A stretch of 64,000 nt of DNA from Agaricus subrufescens (GCA_029945375.1 CM057064.1:1922001-1986000); one strand, 5' to 3'. Counted from the stretch's first letter, positions 1 through 10,902 are shown. Program-made: numbers and translations. The notes: generated from the letters alone by a model not told the origin.

Positions 1-1100
1 ATGTGACATCGTAAACGTCTTTGCCGTCCTCCGTTCGTTTAGTGTAACCAGAGACAACATCCTCAGGTACGCCTTTGAGTTCTTCAAGTGTAAAAGTGAT
101 AACGCCCTGTAAATCTTATTAGTCTACAGTATAAGACGAGTAACCGAGTCTTTACATTTTCTTCGTTAAAGTTTTTCTGAAACGCGCTTAGCTTTGCGAC
201 AAAATGACCAGGTATAAACAATACTTACGCTAAAATCGAGGCATGCCTTAGACAGTTCCTTTTTCAACTCTTTCAGCTTTTCGCGGGTGGCATCTTCAAG
301 CGCAAGGCCAGCACGAGTACCGTCGAGGATCTGGTAACAGCTAGTTAGCGACCCTCACCACCAGAACAACAACACTGTTACCATCTTATCAACAAGCCGT
401 TGTTCCTCAGAACTCAGCTTGTCCCACTGGCCGCTTTTCTTTAAACTGTCGCGTGCAGCGACTTTGGCCTTGTAGACGTCGACCCTCATCGACGATTCTA
501 CACCATAGTCACGAACAAGAGCCTCAGCCTCATTCGAAGCGTCGCGAAGCTCTTTGGAAGGAGAGACATTTTGATAGAAAGCAAGGGGTTCGGTGATAGC
601 ATCGATTTTGGTCTCAGCAGACGCGAGTGCAAGCTAATTATATGCGTGAAGAGAGACTGCCTCGGAGAATGGGACATGTGCTGACTTACGAAAACCTGAT
701 AAACGGATGTCAGGACATGGAGATCCAAAACATAGAGACAACTCACAGATTCAAAGGTGCAGTCCTTGGGATCGAGAGCAGCAACTTTGTCCAGGAGAGC
801 GCGATCGGCATCAATGGCCTCTTGCGTCAGACGAGTGATATCGGATGCCGCATGATCCCACTGAAGTGGACCTTGCGGAGGCGTCAACGACATATCTGCA
901 GACGAAGCGAAGGATGAAAAAATCGAGGCAGTTACAGGGGCGGATGTGCGGAGAAGTCTGGGAGCAGAGAGGGAGAGAGAGGGCGGGGAGAGCTGTGCCC
1001 TGGGGATGTGGGTTCTGGAGATAAGTCCAACGTGACCCAATATCGATTTGGAGTGGATAAGTCCTCCCCTTCTCAGAGCCCGGGCCACCCTCAGCGTCAT
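1..1100 (-). CDS. M3 family metallopeptidase (thimet oligopeptidase/saccharolysin-like), N-terminal part; continues off left edge
   Basis: Zinc oligopeptidase family that degrades short peptides in cytosol and/or mitochondria. Only the N-terminal helical part lies here; the HEXXH site would be beyond the left edge. The spliced reading runs from MSLTPPQ (start 893) through CTFES, then LALASAETKIDAITEPLAFY and FYQNVSPSKELRDASNEAEA, then ILDGTRAGLALEDATREKLK and LEELKGVPEDVVSGY, which follows the fungal thimet oligopeptidase pattern. Introns lie near 640-755 and 340-390. Two starts are possible. The internal ATG at 893 gives a cytosolic-like N terminus. The ATG at 1100 adds about 70 residues rich in Arg and Ser/Leu without acidic residues, which looks like a mitochondrial presequence. 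Family call is firm; which start is used is open. Confidence 0.85.
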
Positions 1101-1242
1101 CCTCGTCGTTTGGTTTGACCCGCTGCCGTCACGTAAACACCCGTTCAGCCCCGCCTTATCTTATCTCGCCGTCCCCCGAGCCCGACGCATACTCAATATT
1201 ATATTGTTACAGTGTTCTAAAGTACATTTCTTCTATCACCAC

Positions 1243-3646
1243 TTACGCCTTGTGGTTTGCCGTCTGCGTGAGAGCATCAGGCGCATCCAACGCCGGCATC
1301 ACCACCTCTACCAGTTGTATCTGCTCGGCTGCCCCAAATTCTGCATGCTTCAAAAGTTGATCCAACTCCGTGCGCGTGCTGACTGTATATGATTTATAGG
1401 GTTTGCCCGAATGACAACCAAACGTTTCCAAAAGGCCTGTCCACTTCCAATTGTCTACATTGTTGTATTTTCTGTAAATCATTTAGACAACCTGCCTCGC
1501 TGCCAAACAATAGGTACATACCTATGCTTGCCATGAATGAATTTCTCGATAGTGTACCCAGCGTTGTTGATCACAAATATAATTGGGGTCAAACCATGAC
1601 GAATCATTGGGGACAGCTCTTGCACAGTCAATTGTCTGTCTTTAGTGGTGAGGAGACTTTTCCAGGTTAGACTATTGCATCACGCACAAACTGCCTTCAC
1701 CAACGAATAGAACAACCCGATCTTGAGCACATTCTCGCGCAGCAAAAGCGGCACCGAGAGCACTCCCCACAGACCAGCCAATACTACCCCAAAGGATTTG
1801 ACTGACCAACTTCGCTCCGTCCGGTAAAGGAACATTCATGATACCAAAATTCGAGGTACCTGATTACCGCAGAGGCATATAAATACCATCGAACGATACT
1901 GAACACGCATCCGTACCTGTCTCGGTAATAATGACGTCCCTGGGTCGGAAGAACTGACCCACTCGGGGCCAAAAGTGCGAGTGGACGATAGTCTCATCAC
2001 CATCTAGAGATTTTGGCACTGTACAGGTGAAAGGTTCCACAGGAATTTTGCTTGCAGTCGGATAAAATTGTTTTAAGCGTTCAGTGAGTTTCGGTAGCAA
2101 CTGCTTCATTCCAATTCCTTGGAAATGGGCATACTGGATCCTCGTATGATCGGAATGAAGCTGAAACAGAGACATTATACGCCGATCAAAATAATATATC
2201 AATGTCATGGACCTACTTCGATAAGATGTCGGACAGGGATGTTGTAGGAGAAGTTGCCAGTGTTAAAATCGGATGAGAGAAGTCCAATCGACAGGATGAG
2301 CTTCGCTGTTTCAACCCGTTCCTTAACCACCGGTTCCGTGATACTTCCAATGTAAACCTCGTTCCGGAATCAGCCTACGGCAAAGTCCTCAATATTAAAT
2401 TTAAACACTTACCCCTCCATATCGCGGGTGACTCTCGTCAATCGCGGTTTTACCCATCGGCGTAGCATATACAGGGAATCCGGTGGACTTGAGTAGCTCA
2501 TTGACTTCATTCTGAACTTCGAAACGGATAACACAGGCGTCAACGAGAATGATTATGTCGCCGCCTGCTTCCTTGACGCGCTCTTCGATTGCTTCAAGCA
2601 CAAACTGCTCGGTCTCAACGTCATTGAGAGCCGGATGCCGAGCCAAAGGAATTTTGAGTCGTTCTGCCGAAATGTGCTCATACACTATGTCAGTAGGGAG
2701 TGTCATGTATACGGGCCGCGCCTGGGTAAGTAGCCAATGAGATCTCGTCTACCTACAGAGTACATAACTTACTTTGGTGATACACGCAACGAGAGTGTCA
2801 TCAATGAGGGTCGCAACATCATCTTTGTTGTTAAGGCTAGTCTGCATAACGGTGAATTGCTTGGAGGCAATTGTATAGGCATCATATCTATTCACGTTTT
2901 CGACGTCAATGAAAGTACCTCGCAAGGTGAAATACTGACCTGCCATCACCAAGAGTGTGGTGCAAGATGGGCCTCGCTTTCTGTTGCGTAGTACTAGGGG
3001 CGCCAACAAGATGCAGAACAGGAACCATTTCAGAAAAGGCTGCGTAGACACTTCAGACGATGGCTGCCTAGGAGGAGAGGTAGGCCGTACCTCCAGCGAT
3101 ACCGTTCATAGCAGAAAGCTCGCCGACACCGAAACTAGTCCCTTGTCAGCCAACGCGCATTTCCTGTCATTCAAAGCCGTCATACGTAGTGGTCACGACA
3201 CCAAGTGAGGTTCGTTTAATACGAGCATAACCATCAGCAGCATACGCAGCATTAAGCTCGTTACTGGTTTAAGGATCAGCATGGAGCTAAACGATGCTGG
3301 ATGAGATCGTACCAATTGCCGACCCAATCAATCAAGGGGTGGTCTTCGACAAGGTCCTATTGGTAGCATATGAGCGCATAGACATACTTGACCTTGCGTA
3401 GAATGTACCAAAAACGCAAGGTTAAAATCACCCGGGACGCCGAACATTTTCTGCGCATATATTTAGACCACGGAACCCAACAATAGCAGTCGTACTCACT
3501 GTAACACCAAGCTGCGCCAGACGAGTGAGAATGTAATTTCCAACAGTAATTTCACCAGTCCCCCGCTGGGTATGCATGTTATGCAGCTCGAGCTTCAATC
3601 GATTGACTTCGTTTAGAAGAGCATCGGTTGCTTGCTGGAGAGCCAT
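1243..3646 (-). CDS. PDC: Pyruvate decarboxylase (thiamine diphosphate enzyme)
   Basis: Converts pyruvate to acetaldehyde and CO2 in the cytosol, the first step of alcoholic fermentation. The start is [12 protein letters not shown] at 3646. About eleven short introns join into a complete [21 protein letters not shown] and [13 protein letters not shown] (N-terminal Pyr domain), [19 protein letters not shown] (contains the catalytic Glu region), [81 protein letters not shown], then the TPP/Mg motif GEGSLQLTVQE...[15 protein letters not shown], and the C terminus from [17 protein letters not shown]. Every junction I tested keeps frame, so the gene looks functional. The metal motif reads GEG where yeast Pdc1 has GDG. 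A TATA-like sequence lies about 80 nt upstream. The 3' end is followed on the same strand by the M3 peptidase. Confidence 0.93.
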
Positions 3647-3722
3647 GATCGTCGATGGTCAGTAGGCAGTGATAAGAATGGGAGGTCAAAGGAACTGAGT
3701 CGCAGGCAATGGAGCCAGTGGA

Positions 3723-3734
3723 CTTATATATACC
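3723..3734 (-). promoter_or_regulatory. TATA-like element upstream of PDC
   Basis: On the minus strand this reads GGTATATATAAG, about 80 nt before the PDC start codon at 3646. Spacing and sequence fit a core TATA box of a strongly expressed glycolytic-type gene. Inference from position only. Confidence 0.45.
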
Positions 3735-3989
3735 TTTTGACCATGTCTCAATAATCGCAACGAATCTAGTAAAAAGGTTCGAGATCGGTCCTCAACTTCC
3801 GCCATATGACGCATCGTGACATAAGGGATGATACACTAGGCTCCCTCTTCCAGATGTTCTGATTTCGAGGCGAAGATTTCATAATCGCGCATGATGCATG
3901 ATTTGCGGACCAATGCCACGGCACAAGCGTGTTCGTCAAAAAGTGAGGATGGTCTGGCTTGGTTTCTGGATAGAGCCCAGGCGTATCAC

Positions 3990-4072
3990 GTGAGCCTTGG
4001 AAGCTGAGTCTATAATTATCGGTCAGCAAGCGCAGTGCGCACAAACCGCGTCGATATCATTGCAATCAAAGT
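3990..4072. repeat. 83-bp direct repeat, copy 1
   Basis: This matches 4273-4355 with a handful of substitutions and two single-base indels; the core is CTGAGTCTATAATTATCGGT followed later by CGCGTCGATATCATTG. The copies are about 280 bp apart in the same orientation. Confidence 0.8.
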
Positions 4073-4272
4073 GCTATGACATCTTTATATTACTTATTTA
4101 CTTCGGTTGTGTATACCGTCTCACTCTGACTCGTTGCCTCCTATGATTTCTATAAGAGCCCCTATTGAACTATATGTATAAGCTAGAGCAAAATATCAGA
4201 ATAGCCAGTTTGGAGTTAATGTTCCTTTAAAACTTCGTCTTGAATTGAGTACCCGTTTTCACGGATAACAAT

Positions 4273-4355
4273 GTGAGTTTTGAAAGCCTGAGTCTATAAT
4301 TATCGGTTAGCAAGTACCAGCGCACAAATCGCGTCGATATCATTGCTATCAAAGT
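4273..4355. repeat. 83-bp direct repeat, copy 2
   Basis: Second copy of the segment at 3990-4072. It contains the final codons and stop of the small minus-strand ORF 4300-4497. Confidence 0.8.
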
Positions 4356-5167
4356 CCAGAGTAGTCCACGAAGAGATAAGCACATTCTCGTCATAGAAGA
4401 TTTCTTCGAGTTCTACTCTCAGCGAGTAGAACGGAGTCGGGCTATTTGAAGCTTCGGATATAAGTATAATTCCTGATCCCCTTCCACCTTTAGGCACCAG
4501 AACACCACACTCTGCGGCCCGTCACGGCTATCTTACAGTGGATTAAAGTTTTTCATTCTGTACAAGTTAGCGGTCTCACTATCCCATTGACCGTCGACCT
4601 GTCACCTCAGTACAGCCTCAGTATAGTACTCAGACTTCGAGGCCGAATTCAAAGTTCGGCTGGGATCAATGATCAAGGCACAGATGCGGGACATAATGAG
4701 TAGAAGTTTTGCCGGCGTGATGAACATAAGTGACAGTTTTGCCGAGACGGATTCAGAGCTCACAGGCTCATCCGTGTTGATGCGATCAACTGCCCAACAT
4801 GCTTCGTCTCAGTCTCATCCAGACATACGCGTTTTACCTAGTACCTAAAAGTTCCGACGCGTGAAAGAAGACAATTCCAGACCCTGTCAAATAATATCTT
4901 TTGATGATTGTGTCACCTATTGAATGACTGGTATGGTACGCGGAAAGTACGGGAAGAACGTCGTTATCTTTCGTTGTCTCTCACATATACAGAGTCAGTC
5001 ACCGGAAGATAGCTATTCTCCTGATCCATGGACAATCCCTCAGTAAATCCTCTTTACCATGATCAAATTCTGAGAAGTACAGCACCAGGCGTATATAAGA
5101 ATACACAAGACAATTATCAACACAAAGTACAAACGGTCCATAAATAAATTAAAAACACCGTCCTTGC

Positions 5168-7863
5168 TTAACCCCACACCCGTCGCCAAAGGCTCCCGAA
5201 GACGGAGTGTCCCATTCTATACGCGAAGCTCGTCTGAACTTGCCGCCTCCCTCGCTTGAGGTCTTTAAGTTGGCGCTGAGAGCCAGACTGATGGTCTCCT
5301 TCCGAATCAGAATCGGCTTGGAAGGCATGTTCGTGTTCGGCTAGCATTCTCGTAGCCTCATGGGAGGTGGAATTAGGCGATGCGGAGGTCTTGAGCGCTT
5401 TGAGAGGTGTAGATGATGTCGATGGGGCTACACTAGCGGCGCGTAAATCAGTTCCAGAAGTCGAATGTCGTTTTGCAGGTGGGGAAGGTTTGGGCGGGAC
5501 TGAGTGAGAAGGTGGTGAAGAGGAGTGTGATGATTGAACGTGTGTACGGGGTGGTTCGGGCTTCTTCAGGTTGAGCACGAGTTGAGGTCTGGGCGGGACT
5601 GGGTTGGAAGGTGGTGAAGAGGAGGAGTGCGATGGTTGAGCGTGTGTATGGGGTGGTTCAGGTTTCTTCAGATTGAGCACGAGTTGAGGTCTTGGCGGAC
5701 GATGATCGTCCTTTGATAGCTCCCCAATCGATTGCTGTAAACGCTCAATGACGGTTTTTTGTTCATCGATCGTCGCATTCGTTTTCTGAAGCTCCTCTTT
5801 CCGCTTCAGTTCGTTAGCACCTTGACTTTGAACTTGTACATCGAGCTCTTGTACACGGAGTTGCGCTTCAGCCAATTGCCGTTGTAACTTGTCAGCCTCG
5901 CCAGACAACTTGGCTTTCTCTGCCGTCAGAGCCTCCAACGCTGTCTTGTTCTTCTCTTCCAACGCGCTAACAACAAGCTTCCTCTCCTCCAACTCCTTCC
6001 GTAAACGACGAGACTCTTGTTCCTCACTTTCTCGCAACTTCTTGAGGCTCTTGACCTCCCGCTGCAGTTCCTCGTTCGTCAGAATAAGAACCGAAGAACG
6101 TTCATCCTTCGCTCCGCTATCACGCTCGATTGATTCCATAGATCGGCGAAGATTGCGAATCGCTCGGCGTTCAGCTTCGATCTCAGCAGAATGGATACGA
6201 ATCATCTCCGCCTTCTCCGTCTGGTATGCCTTGTTCTGACTTTCGAGGGCTTGCACCTGTTCCTCAAGGGCTGTATACTGTTTTCGGAGCTCATTGAGCT
6301 TATCGGTGGCGTCTTGTGCAACCTGTGACGACTCTTTGCTTTCGACACTCCTGGCATCGAGCGAAGACTGGAGTTGTTGAGTAGAGGTTGTCGATGAAGT
6401 GAGTTGGTTGCGAAGCTTTTGAATGTCGTCAGCAGCTTCGATGGCCTGACGTTCGTAATCGTCCACAGTGGCTTTTAGCCTAGCTTCTTCCCTCTCCAAG
6501 ATCGAAACCATCGTCTCAAGAGTCTCGTTCCTCTCGGTAATGCTATCACCGTGACGCTTTAAGTCTCCAATAACCATCTCTTTCTCATTCATAACGGCCT
6601 GCGCACGAACGAGCATATCTTCTGTCTTCGCTTTCGCCGCCTGTAATTTGCTAATCTGAATATCACGTTCGGATAGTGTGTTCTGCGCAACCTCTAACTG
6701 CTGGCGTAAATGGGTAATGTCCATGAGTAGACCCCCTTCTGTCTTTGCAGCGTCCGCAATCAACGTGCCACTTTCTGCCTCTAAATCGGCGAGCCGAGCG
6801 CGCAGTTCCTCGTTCTTCATATTCAGGTCCACTGCAGCGTCATCCTTGGTCTTCAAATTGAGCTGTACGGATTCAAGGTAGGCCTGAAGGTCTCGTAATT
6901 CGTTTCGAAGAGAATCTGTCTCCGAGACCTTGTTACGATCGGATTTCTCCCTCAGTTGCTCAGCCTCCCTCAAACGCGAAGCGAGCTCCTCGTTCTTCCT
7001 TTGTAGATCAAGAATACGGCCCTCTTGAGCTCCAAGCTCGGACGCATGCGACGCAAGAAGCTCATCTTTGGCATGCGAAACGGCTTCTTCTACACTTCGA
7101 CGGAGTTGTTCTTCATGGGCGCTCTCGAGGGCACGTAAGTGTTCGCGCAGAGCAGAAGATTCGTTGGTAACTTCATTCAACTTGTGTTGCGTCGCGGAAA
7201 GCTCTTCACCTAGAGAACGAGCCGCAGTTTGTAGGTCGACCAGAGTTTCCGACCCATCTGATTCAGTGCTGGTTCTTGATGACGAGAGGTTAGATCGATT
7301 TGAAATTGACAAGTGGTGGAATGTACAGACCTTGTAACAACATCCTTCTTTCCGCCAAGGACGCGGCCCGATCCTTCCTGAGGACCGGATTTCGCAGGAG
7401 TTGTAGATGGTTTGTCCAAGGTCGATGCCTTTAGAGGTAAAGTGGTTCGTCGAGCGGGGATTTTTGTACGTGGAACTGTTGCAGATTTAGTGTCGGCAGA
7501 CCCTGGTAGGGGTGGCGCAGGCTCTTGGGAAACGGATGAGAGTGAGCTTGAGGAAGCACCGCGGGGTGATTTAAGGATATGTGGAAGAGATTTTGCGACG
7601 CCACGCCAGGCAGCTCGCTTCTTATCCACGTTAGAGGCCGTTGAGAGAACAGAAGCTTGTGAAGGCTTCCGGGAAAGGGTAGGGGGAGGAGTCTTGGTTG
7701 ATGCTTTGAGAGCAGTTTGTTTGGGAGTTGCGGATGTTACATTGTTGACAGAGGTGGTGAGGCTCGCATCAGGTGAACGGTTACGGTCAGAAACAGAAAT
7801 ATCGGATTTTTGGGATGTGGTGTTCTTTCGAGTGACGCTGGGGTATTTGAGGCCTAGTGGCAT
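5168..7863 (-). CDS. Long coiled-coil protein with Ser/Pro-rich ends, function unknown
   Basis: Two exons, about 880 residues. Exon 1 starts at 7863 (MPLGLKYPSVTRKN) and encodes about 180 residues of low-complexity Ser/Thr/Pro/Lys-rich sequence. An intron of about 55 nt (donor GTCTGT, branch-like TCTAAC, acceptor TCAAG, near 7275-7330) joins it to ESDGSETLVDLQTAARSLGE. About 530 residues of almost uninterrupted heptad-like coiled coil follow, rich in Glu, Leu, Lys and Gln. The C-terminal part is Pro/Ser-rich and holds a tandem repeat of about 40 residues with the core PPRPQLVLNLKKPEPP. The protein ends in a basic stretch (RQLKDLKRGRRQVQTSFAYR). I see no CAP-Gly, kinesin or membrane segment. 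A cytoskeletal, centrosomal or tethering role is plausible from architecture only. Confidence 0.75.
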
Positions 7864-8907
7864 ATCGTTATGAAGAAAGGGAGATGCGAAAGAACCTTAT
7901 GTATAGTATTGGTGTTTCGAAGGAACGTGGAGGATGCATGTCGAGCACGCAGCATTCAGGCTTTGGGTACACAAGGTAACAAGTTATTACTTGCTCCAAG
8001 ACGTAAGCCTAAGAACGCACCAGTTGCCTCATACACGTTTGGTGTGGAAAGGGCGGGCACTTGTCTCCAAGCCACGCGCCTTCCCGAACATCAACTTGAC
8101 GGGATAAGATGATCCTAAGTGTAACTTGTGATCGGATGAATGCACACAGCCTATCGCATCATGCCATTCATTGCATTTAATCCTCGTGGACTCGACTAGT
8201 CTAAGAAGAATGGCCCGGGTAAAGCTCGCTGAATTAGAGCACGGAGACGTCCACCTACCGTTCTCCTTTTGTTCCGTCGCCAGTGAAGAAATGCACCAGC
8301 GGTGAATGCGAGTTGAAGAGGGTTTGAGAGTTCGTTCTTCCACTTTGGTAGGTGGTGTGTGTGGTGACACAGCCACACCTACTTTGATGCATGCCGCACG
8401 CAAGTCGGACAACGGTTTGGCTCTGTGGACCATATCATCTGCCCTTCTTGCCGCATCGACTAAGTCACTAAGCCGATCGGCTCAAACCACCATGTGCACA
8501 ATAATCACAACGTCATCAGGGCACTGTTTACAATCCATTAATCCCGGCAACCGCTGCCAGTGAATTTGCCAGGGATCCCATCAGCGCTGATAAAAAATAC
8601 CGGCCCGAGGAGACGACTTATTTCTTTTCCTTCAATCCAATGATTCTAGCCAATGGATCTTGCTGATATTCAAGACAGTACCAACATTGAATAGTGCTGG
8701 CATGCTTGCCTGATGCATGGCCAACGTCATAAATCTGCTCCGCAAATAGGTAGATTTCTACACATGATGTACGCACACAACTCAGTGTGCGCCACTGCGC
8801 AGTCATTATACATACACCAGAGTAGTAGAATATTGACACCCTTTCAAATTCAAATTCGATAACGCGTCGTGAACTCGCACGTGACTGAATGACAAGATTC
8901 TTAGAAC
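7864..8907. other. Spacer of about 1 kb upstream of the coiled-coil gene and left of the transposon
   Basis: This presumably contains the coiled-coil gene promoter. The short ORFs here overlap each other on both strands, show no family resemblance and lack coherent splice structure. Nothing further is supported. Confidence 0.5.
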
Positions 8908-8915
8908 GCGTTGGT
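8908..8915. repeat. 8-bp target-site duplication, left
   Basis: GCGTTGGT directly precedes the left terminal inverted repeat and recurs exactly at 10662-10669. Confidence 0.95.
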
Positions 8916-8937
8916 TAGGGTGCGGGGTAAAAGTCGG
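8916..8937 (+). repeat. hAT left terminal inverted repeat
   Basis: Twenty-two bases beginning TAGGGTGCGGGG, identical to the reverse complement of 10640-10661. Confidence 0.95.
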
Positions 8938-9040
8938 TACTTTTTTACATTATGTAATTTACATTAGTAATTTACAGTAAATTACCAGTTTTTTACATCG
9001 GTCCCTATACAGCCATGTAAAATATGTAAAAAAGTATCAT
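8938..9040. repeat. hAT left subterminal repeats
   Basis: Several copies of GTAATTTAC/GTAAATTAC and TTTTTTACA lie within 100 bp of the left end. Related copies (TGTAATTTACT twice, CTTTTTTACA) lie at 10560-10636 near the right end. In hAT elements such subterminal motifs bind the transposase; that role is inferred here. Confidence 0.6.
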
Positions 9041-9129
9041 AGGGGCTATGTGTGGTGGCATGCACGTCATGAGCATAAGTGATCAGTGAGCACGACATTT
9101 GCTTACTCAGTGCACAGCGCTGATGCTCA

Positions 9130-9891
9130 TTGCCCGTTGCAACCATGGAAGTCAACGACCCTGAAGACCTGAAATGGCGCAAATCTGGACATCAATTCAA
9201 GGACCTCCCAAACCCAATTCAATTTCGTGTTAAGCGGCATCTCGAGCCACCAAACGTCTCTAGTCTCTTTCCAGCATTACCCACATCGATCATGGGTTTT
9301 CTGGCCTTCGAGTTCCCTCCACTTATTGGAGATGATCATCAAGTGTGTCGTTCAAACTTTACTGAAGCATTTCCTTCTTTGGACATACCCCAAATCCAAC
9401 AAATCCCTGTTCCCGCGCCAAGTGTTGTTGACCAACTCGTCTCCGAAGTCACACAGGAGTGGCTTAATGGAGCCGAATCTTTCACCATCGATAGTGATGA
9501 CTTTCCCAAGGAATCTTTTCCTCTTTGGGTCATTACTTACTGGAGCAAATTACTCAAACAATATATACCAGTGCACCAAAACTGGTTTAAAGCTGTTAAC
9601 TGGCTTGGCGAGGTTAATCTATCACAATCCCTTCTTCAGTCGACAATTGGCTCTTTGTCTACAATTACCTGGAGTGGGCATCTCCTTACAGGTCGACTGA
9701 CTCGGCAACAGACTAGGGTTCAGTTCAGCAAGTCATCCCTCATCCCCTTTCTCTCACGTCAATGGCTATCTGATGATCATATTGATCTGATGCTATATAT
9801 GTTGGAGGACAAACTAAAAAAGCAATCACCGGGCTCGCCAAAAAGCAATATATGGATCTTGGATACTCTTCATACCAGAGGAATCATTTAG
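9130..9891 (+). pseudogene. Ulp1-protease-like ORF fragment carried by the hAT element
   Basis: An open frame of about 250 codons, starting MPVATMEVND or MEVND. It has features I associate with agaricomycete ORFs annotated as Ulp1 (SUMO protease) family: PAPSVVDQL, FPLWVITYWSK, a WFKAVNWL segment, then SRQWLSDDHIDLMLYMLEDK just upstream of where the protease core should begin. It stops at TAG 9889-9891, right after WILDTLHTRGII, before any catalytic His-Asp-Cys part. No donor site lies between the last recognisable residues and the stop, so it does not obviously splice into the downstream hAT exon. Assignment rests on remembered family pattern and needs a profile search. Confidence 0.5.
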
Positions 9892-9944
9892 CTGTAGGTT
9901 TTTGAACAGAAAAGTCTCCAATCAATGTACTAAATAGTTTTTAG

Positions 9945-10524
9945 GTATTAGCTATCAAGGTTCTGTCAGCCACTCCTCATTCTATCGCAGACGAACGTAC
10001 CATGTCGGTGATCACCATGTTAAACACTTCACTCCGAAATCGACAGAGTGTCAAATCAGTTATAGCTATTGCTCGCATCCGAAACTATCATGTACAGGAC
10101 TCTGAAAGACATCGGGTAAGTCTCAGCTGACTATCGTGCTTTGTAAACACTGACCTGGTACTAGAATCACCGTGAAAAGCCCAGACAGACACCTACCAAG
10201 TTTTATGACATAGTACGGGCAATACGGGAGGTAGGAGAGGGTGGAGTAGCCCATCCACGAGTTGCTGATACAAATTACGATGAGTCAGATGATGAAACTG
10301 TTGAGAAAAGACCGGGTAAGGCTGTGAGCACATTGCCACCTTCGAGATCAGACTTGCCTGTTGAGGGTGATGATGAAACCAATCTAGAGGCACCAGAGCT
10401 GGCAGATATGCTCGCTGACACCCCAGTCACATTTTCGAAGGTCGCAGAACAAGACATGCCAGTAGAAAATTTGGCTGTAGACGAGGAGGACGGGGGCGAG
10501 TTTGCGTTGCAACCGTGGTTGTAA
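9945..10524 (+). pseudogene. hAT transposase C-terminal dimerisation region (remnant of transposase gene)
   Basis: After a TTTTTAG acceptor the frame reads VLAIKVLSATPHSIADERTM and SVITMLNTSLRNRQSVKSV. This matches the Dimer_Tnp_hAT consensus (LAI.IL...P.S...ER..S.......RN..), the hydrophobic C-terminal dimer interface of hAT transposases. A GT-AG intron (10116-10164) joins it to NHREKPRQTPTKFYDIVRAI and an acidic tail ending in PWL, stop 10522-10524. The rest of the transposase is absent from the element. In the intact ancestor this would have been the last exons. Confidence 0.8.
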
Positions 10525-10639
10525 GTGGCGAGCACGTGACCTTTTTGGGTCATATGACCTCTGTAATTTACTTGTAATTTACTTTTGTTACCGAGGCCCA
10601 ATTTGGGGGGTAGTAAGTTACCTACTTTTTTACACGCGG

Positions 10640-10661
10640 CCGACTTTTACCCCGCACCCTA
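10640..10661 (-). repeat. hAT right terminal inverted repeat
   Basis: Exact reverse complement of 8916-8937. Confidence 0.95.
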
Positions 10662-10669
10662 GCGTTGGT
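10662..10669. repeat. 8-bp target-site duplication, right
   Basis: GCGTTGGT, identical to 8908-8915. Confidence 0.95.
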
Positions 10670-10902
10670 CCTGTTGGAATAGGGACACGAACTGAATCCG
10701 TCCCACTGTTCATATCAATTACTCCTCGACAACTATCCATCTGCTACTTTTTCATGTATTCACATTGAGAACTTATTACAGGCGAGAGAATTGACCTACA
10801 TCTTCTGTTCCTCTTCGTCTTCCAGGATCACACAGGCCATTATCTACTCCATCGTATCATCACCTAACTGGTCTCCTCTACCCTTCATTTCGCTGATATA
10901 TC

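Larger units (their letters stand above)
3735..5167. other. Gene-poor spacer between PDC and the coiled-coil gene, with two short duplicated ORF ends
   Basis: No conserved protein was recognised. Two small minus-strand ORFs occur (3766-4044, 92 codons; 4300-4497, 65 codons). They share an 83-bp segment near the 3' end of the second and the 5' side of the first, but read it in different frames. The second ends with DFDSNDIDAICALVLANR; in the first block the corresponding frame gives FDCNDIDAVCA before a stop. This looks like a degraded local duplication of the end of an unknown gene. The remainder (4500-5167) holds 3' flank of the coiled-coil gene and nothing else I can name. Confidence 0.4.
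8916..10661. mobile_element. hAT-superfamily DNA transposon, 1746 bp, internally rearranged and probably non-autonomous
   Basis: The element is bounded by a perfect 22-bp terminal inverted repeat (TAGGGTGCGGGG... at the left, its reverse complement at the right) and flanked by the perfect 8-bp duplication GCGTTGGT. An 8-bp duplication and TAGGG termini are hallmarks of hAT elements. Inside are a Ulp1-like ORF (9130-9891) and an exon encoding the hAT C-terminal dimerisation region (9945-10524). The central RNase-H-like transposase core (DDE, zinc finger) is missing, so the copy cannot be autonomous. Intact TSDs and TIRs indicate a recent insertion. The empty site would read ACGCGTTGGTCCTG. Confidence 0.92.
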
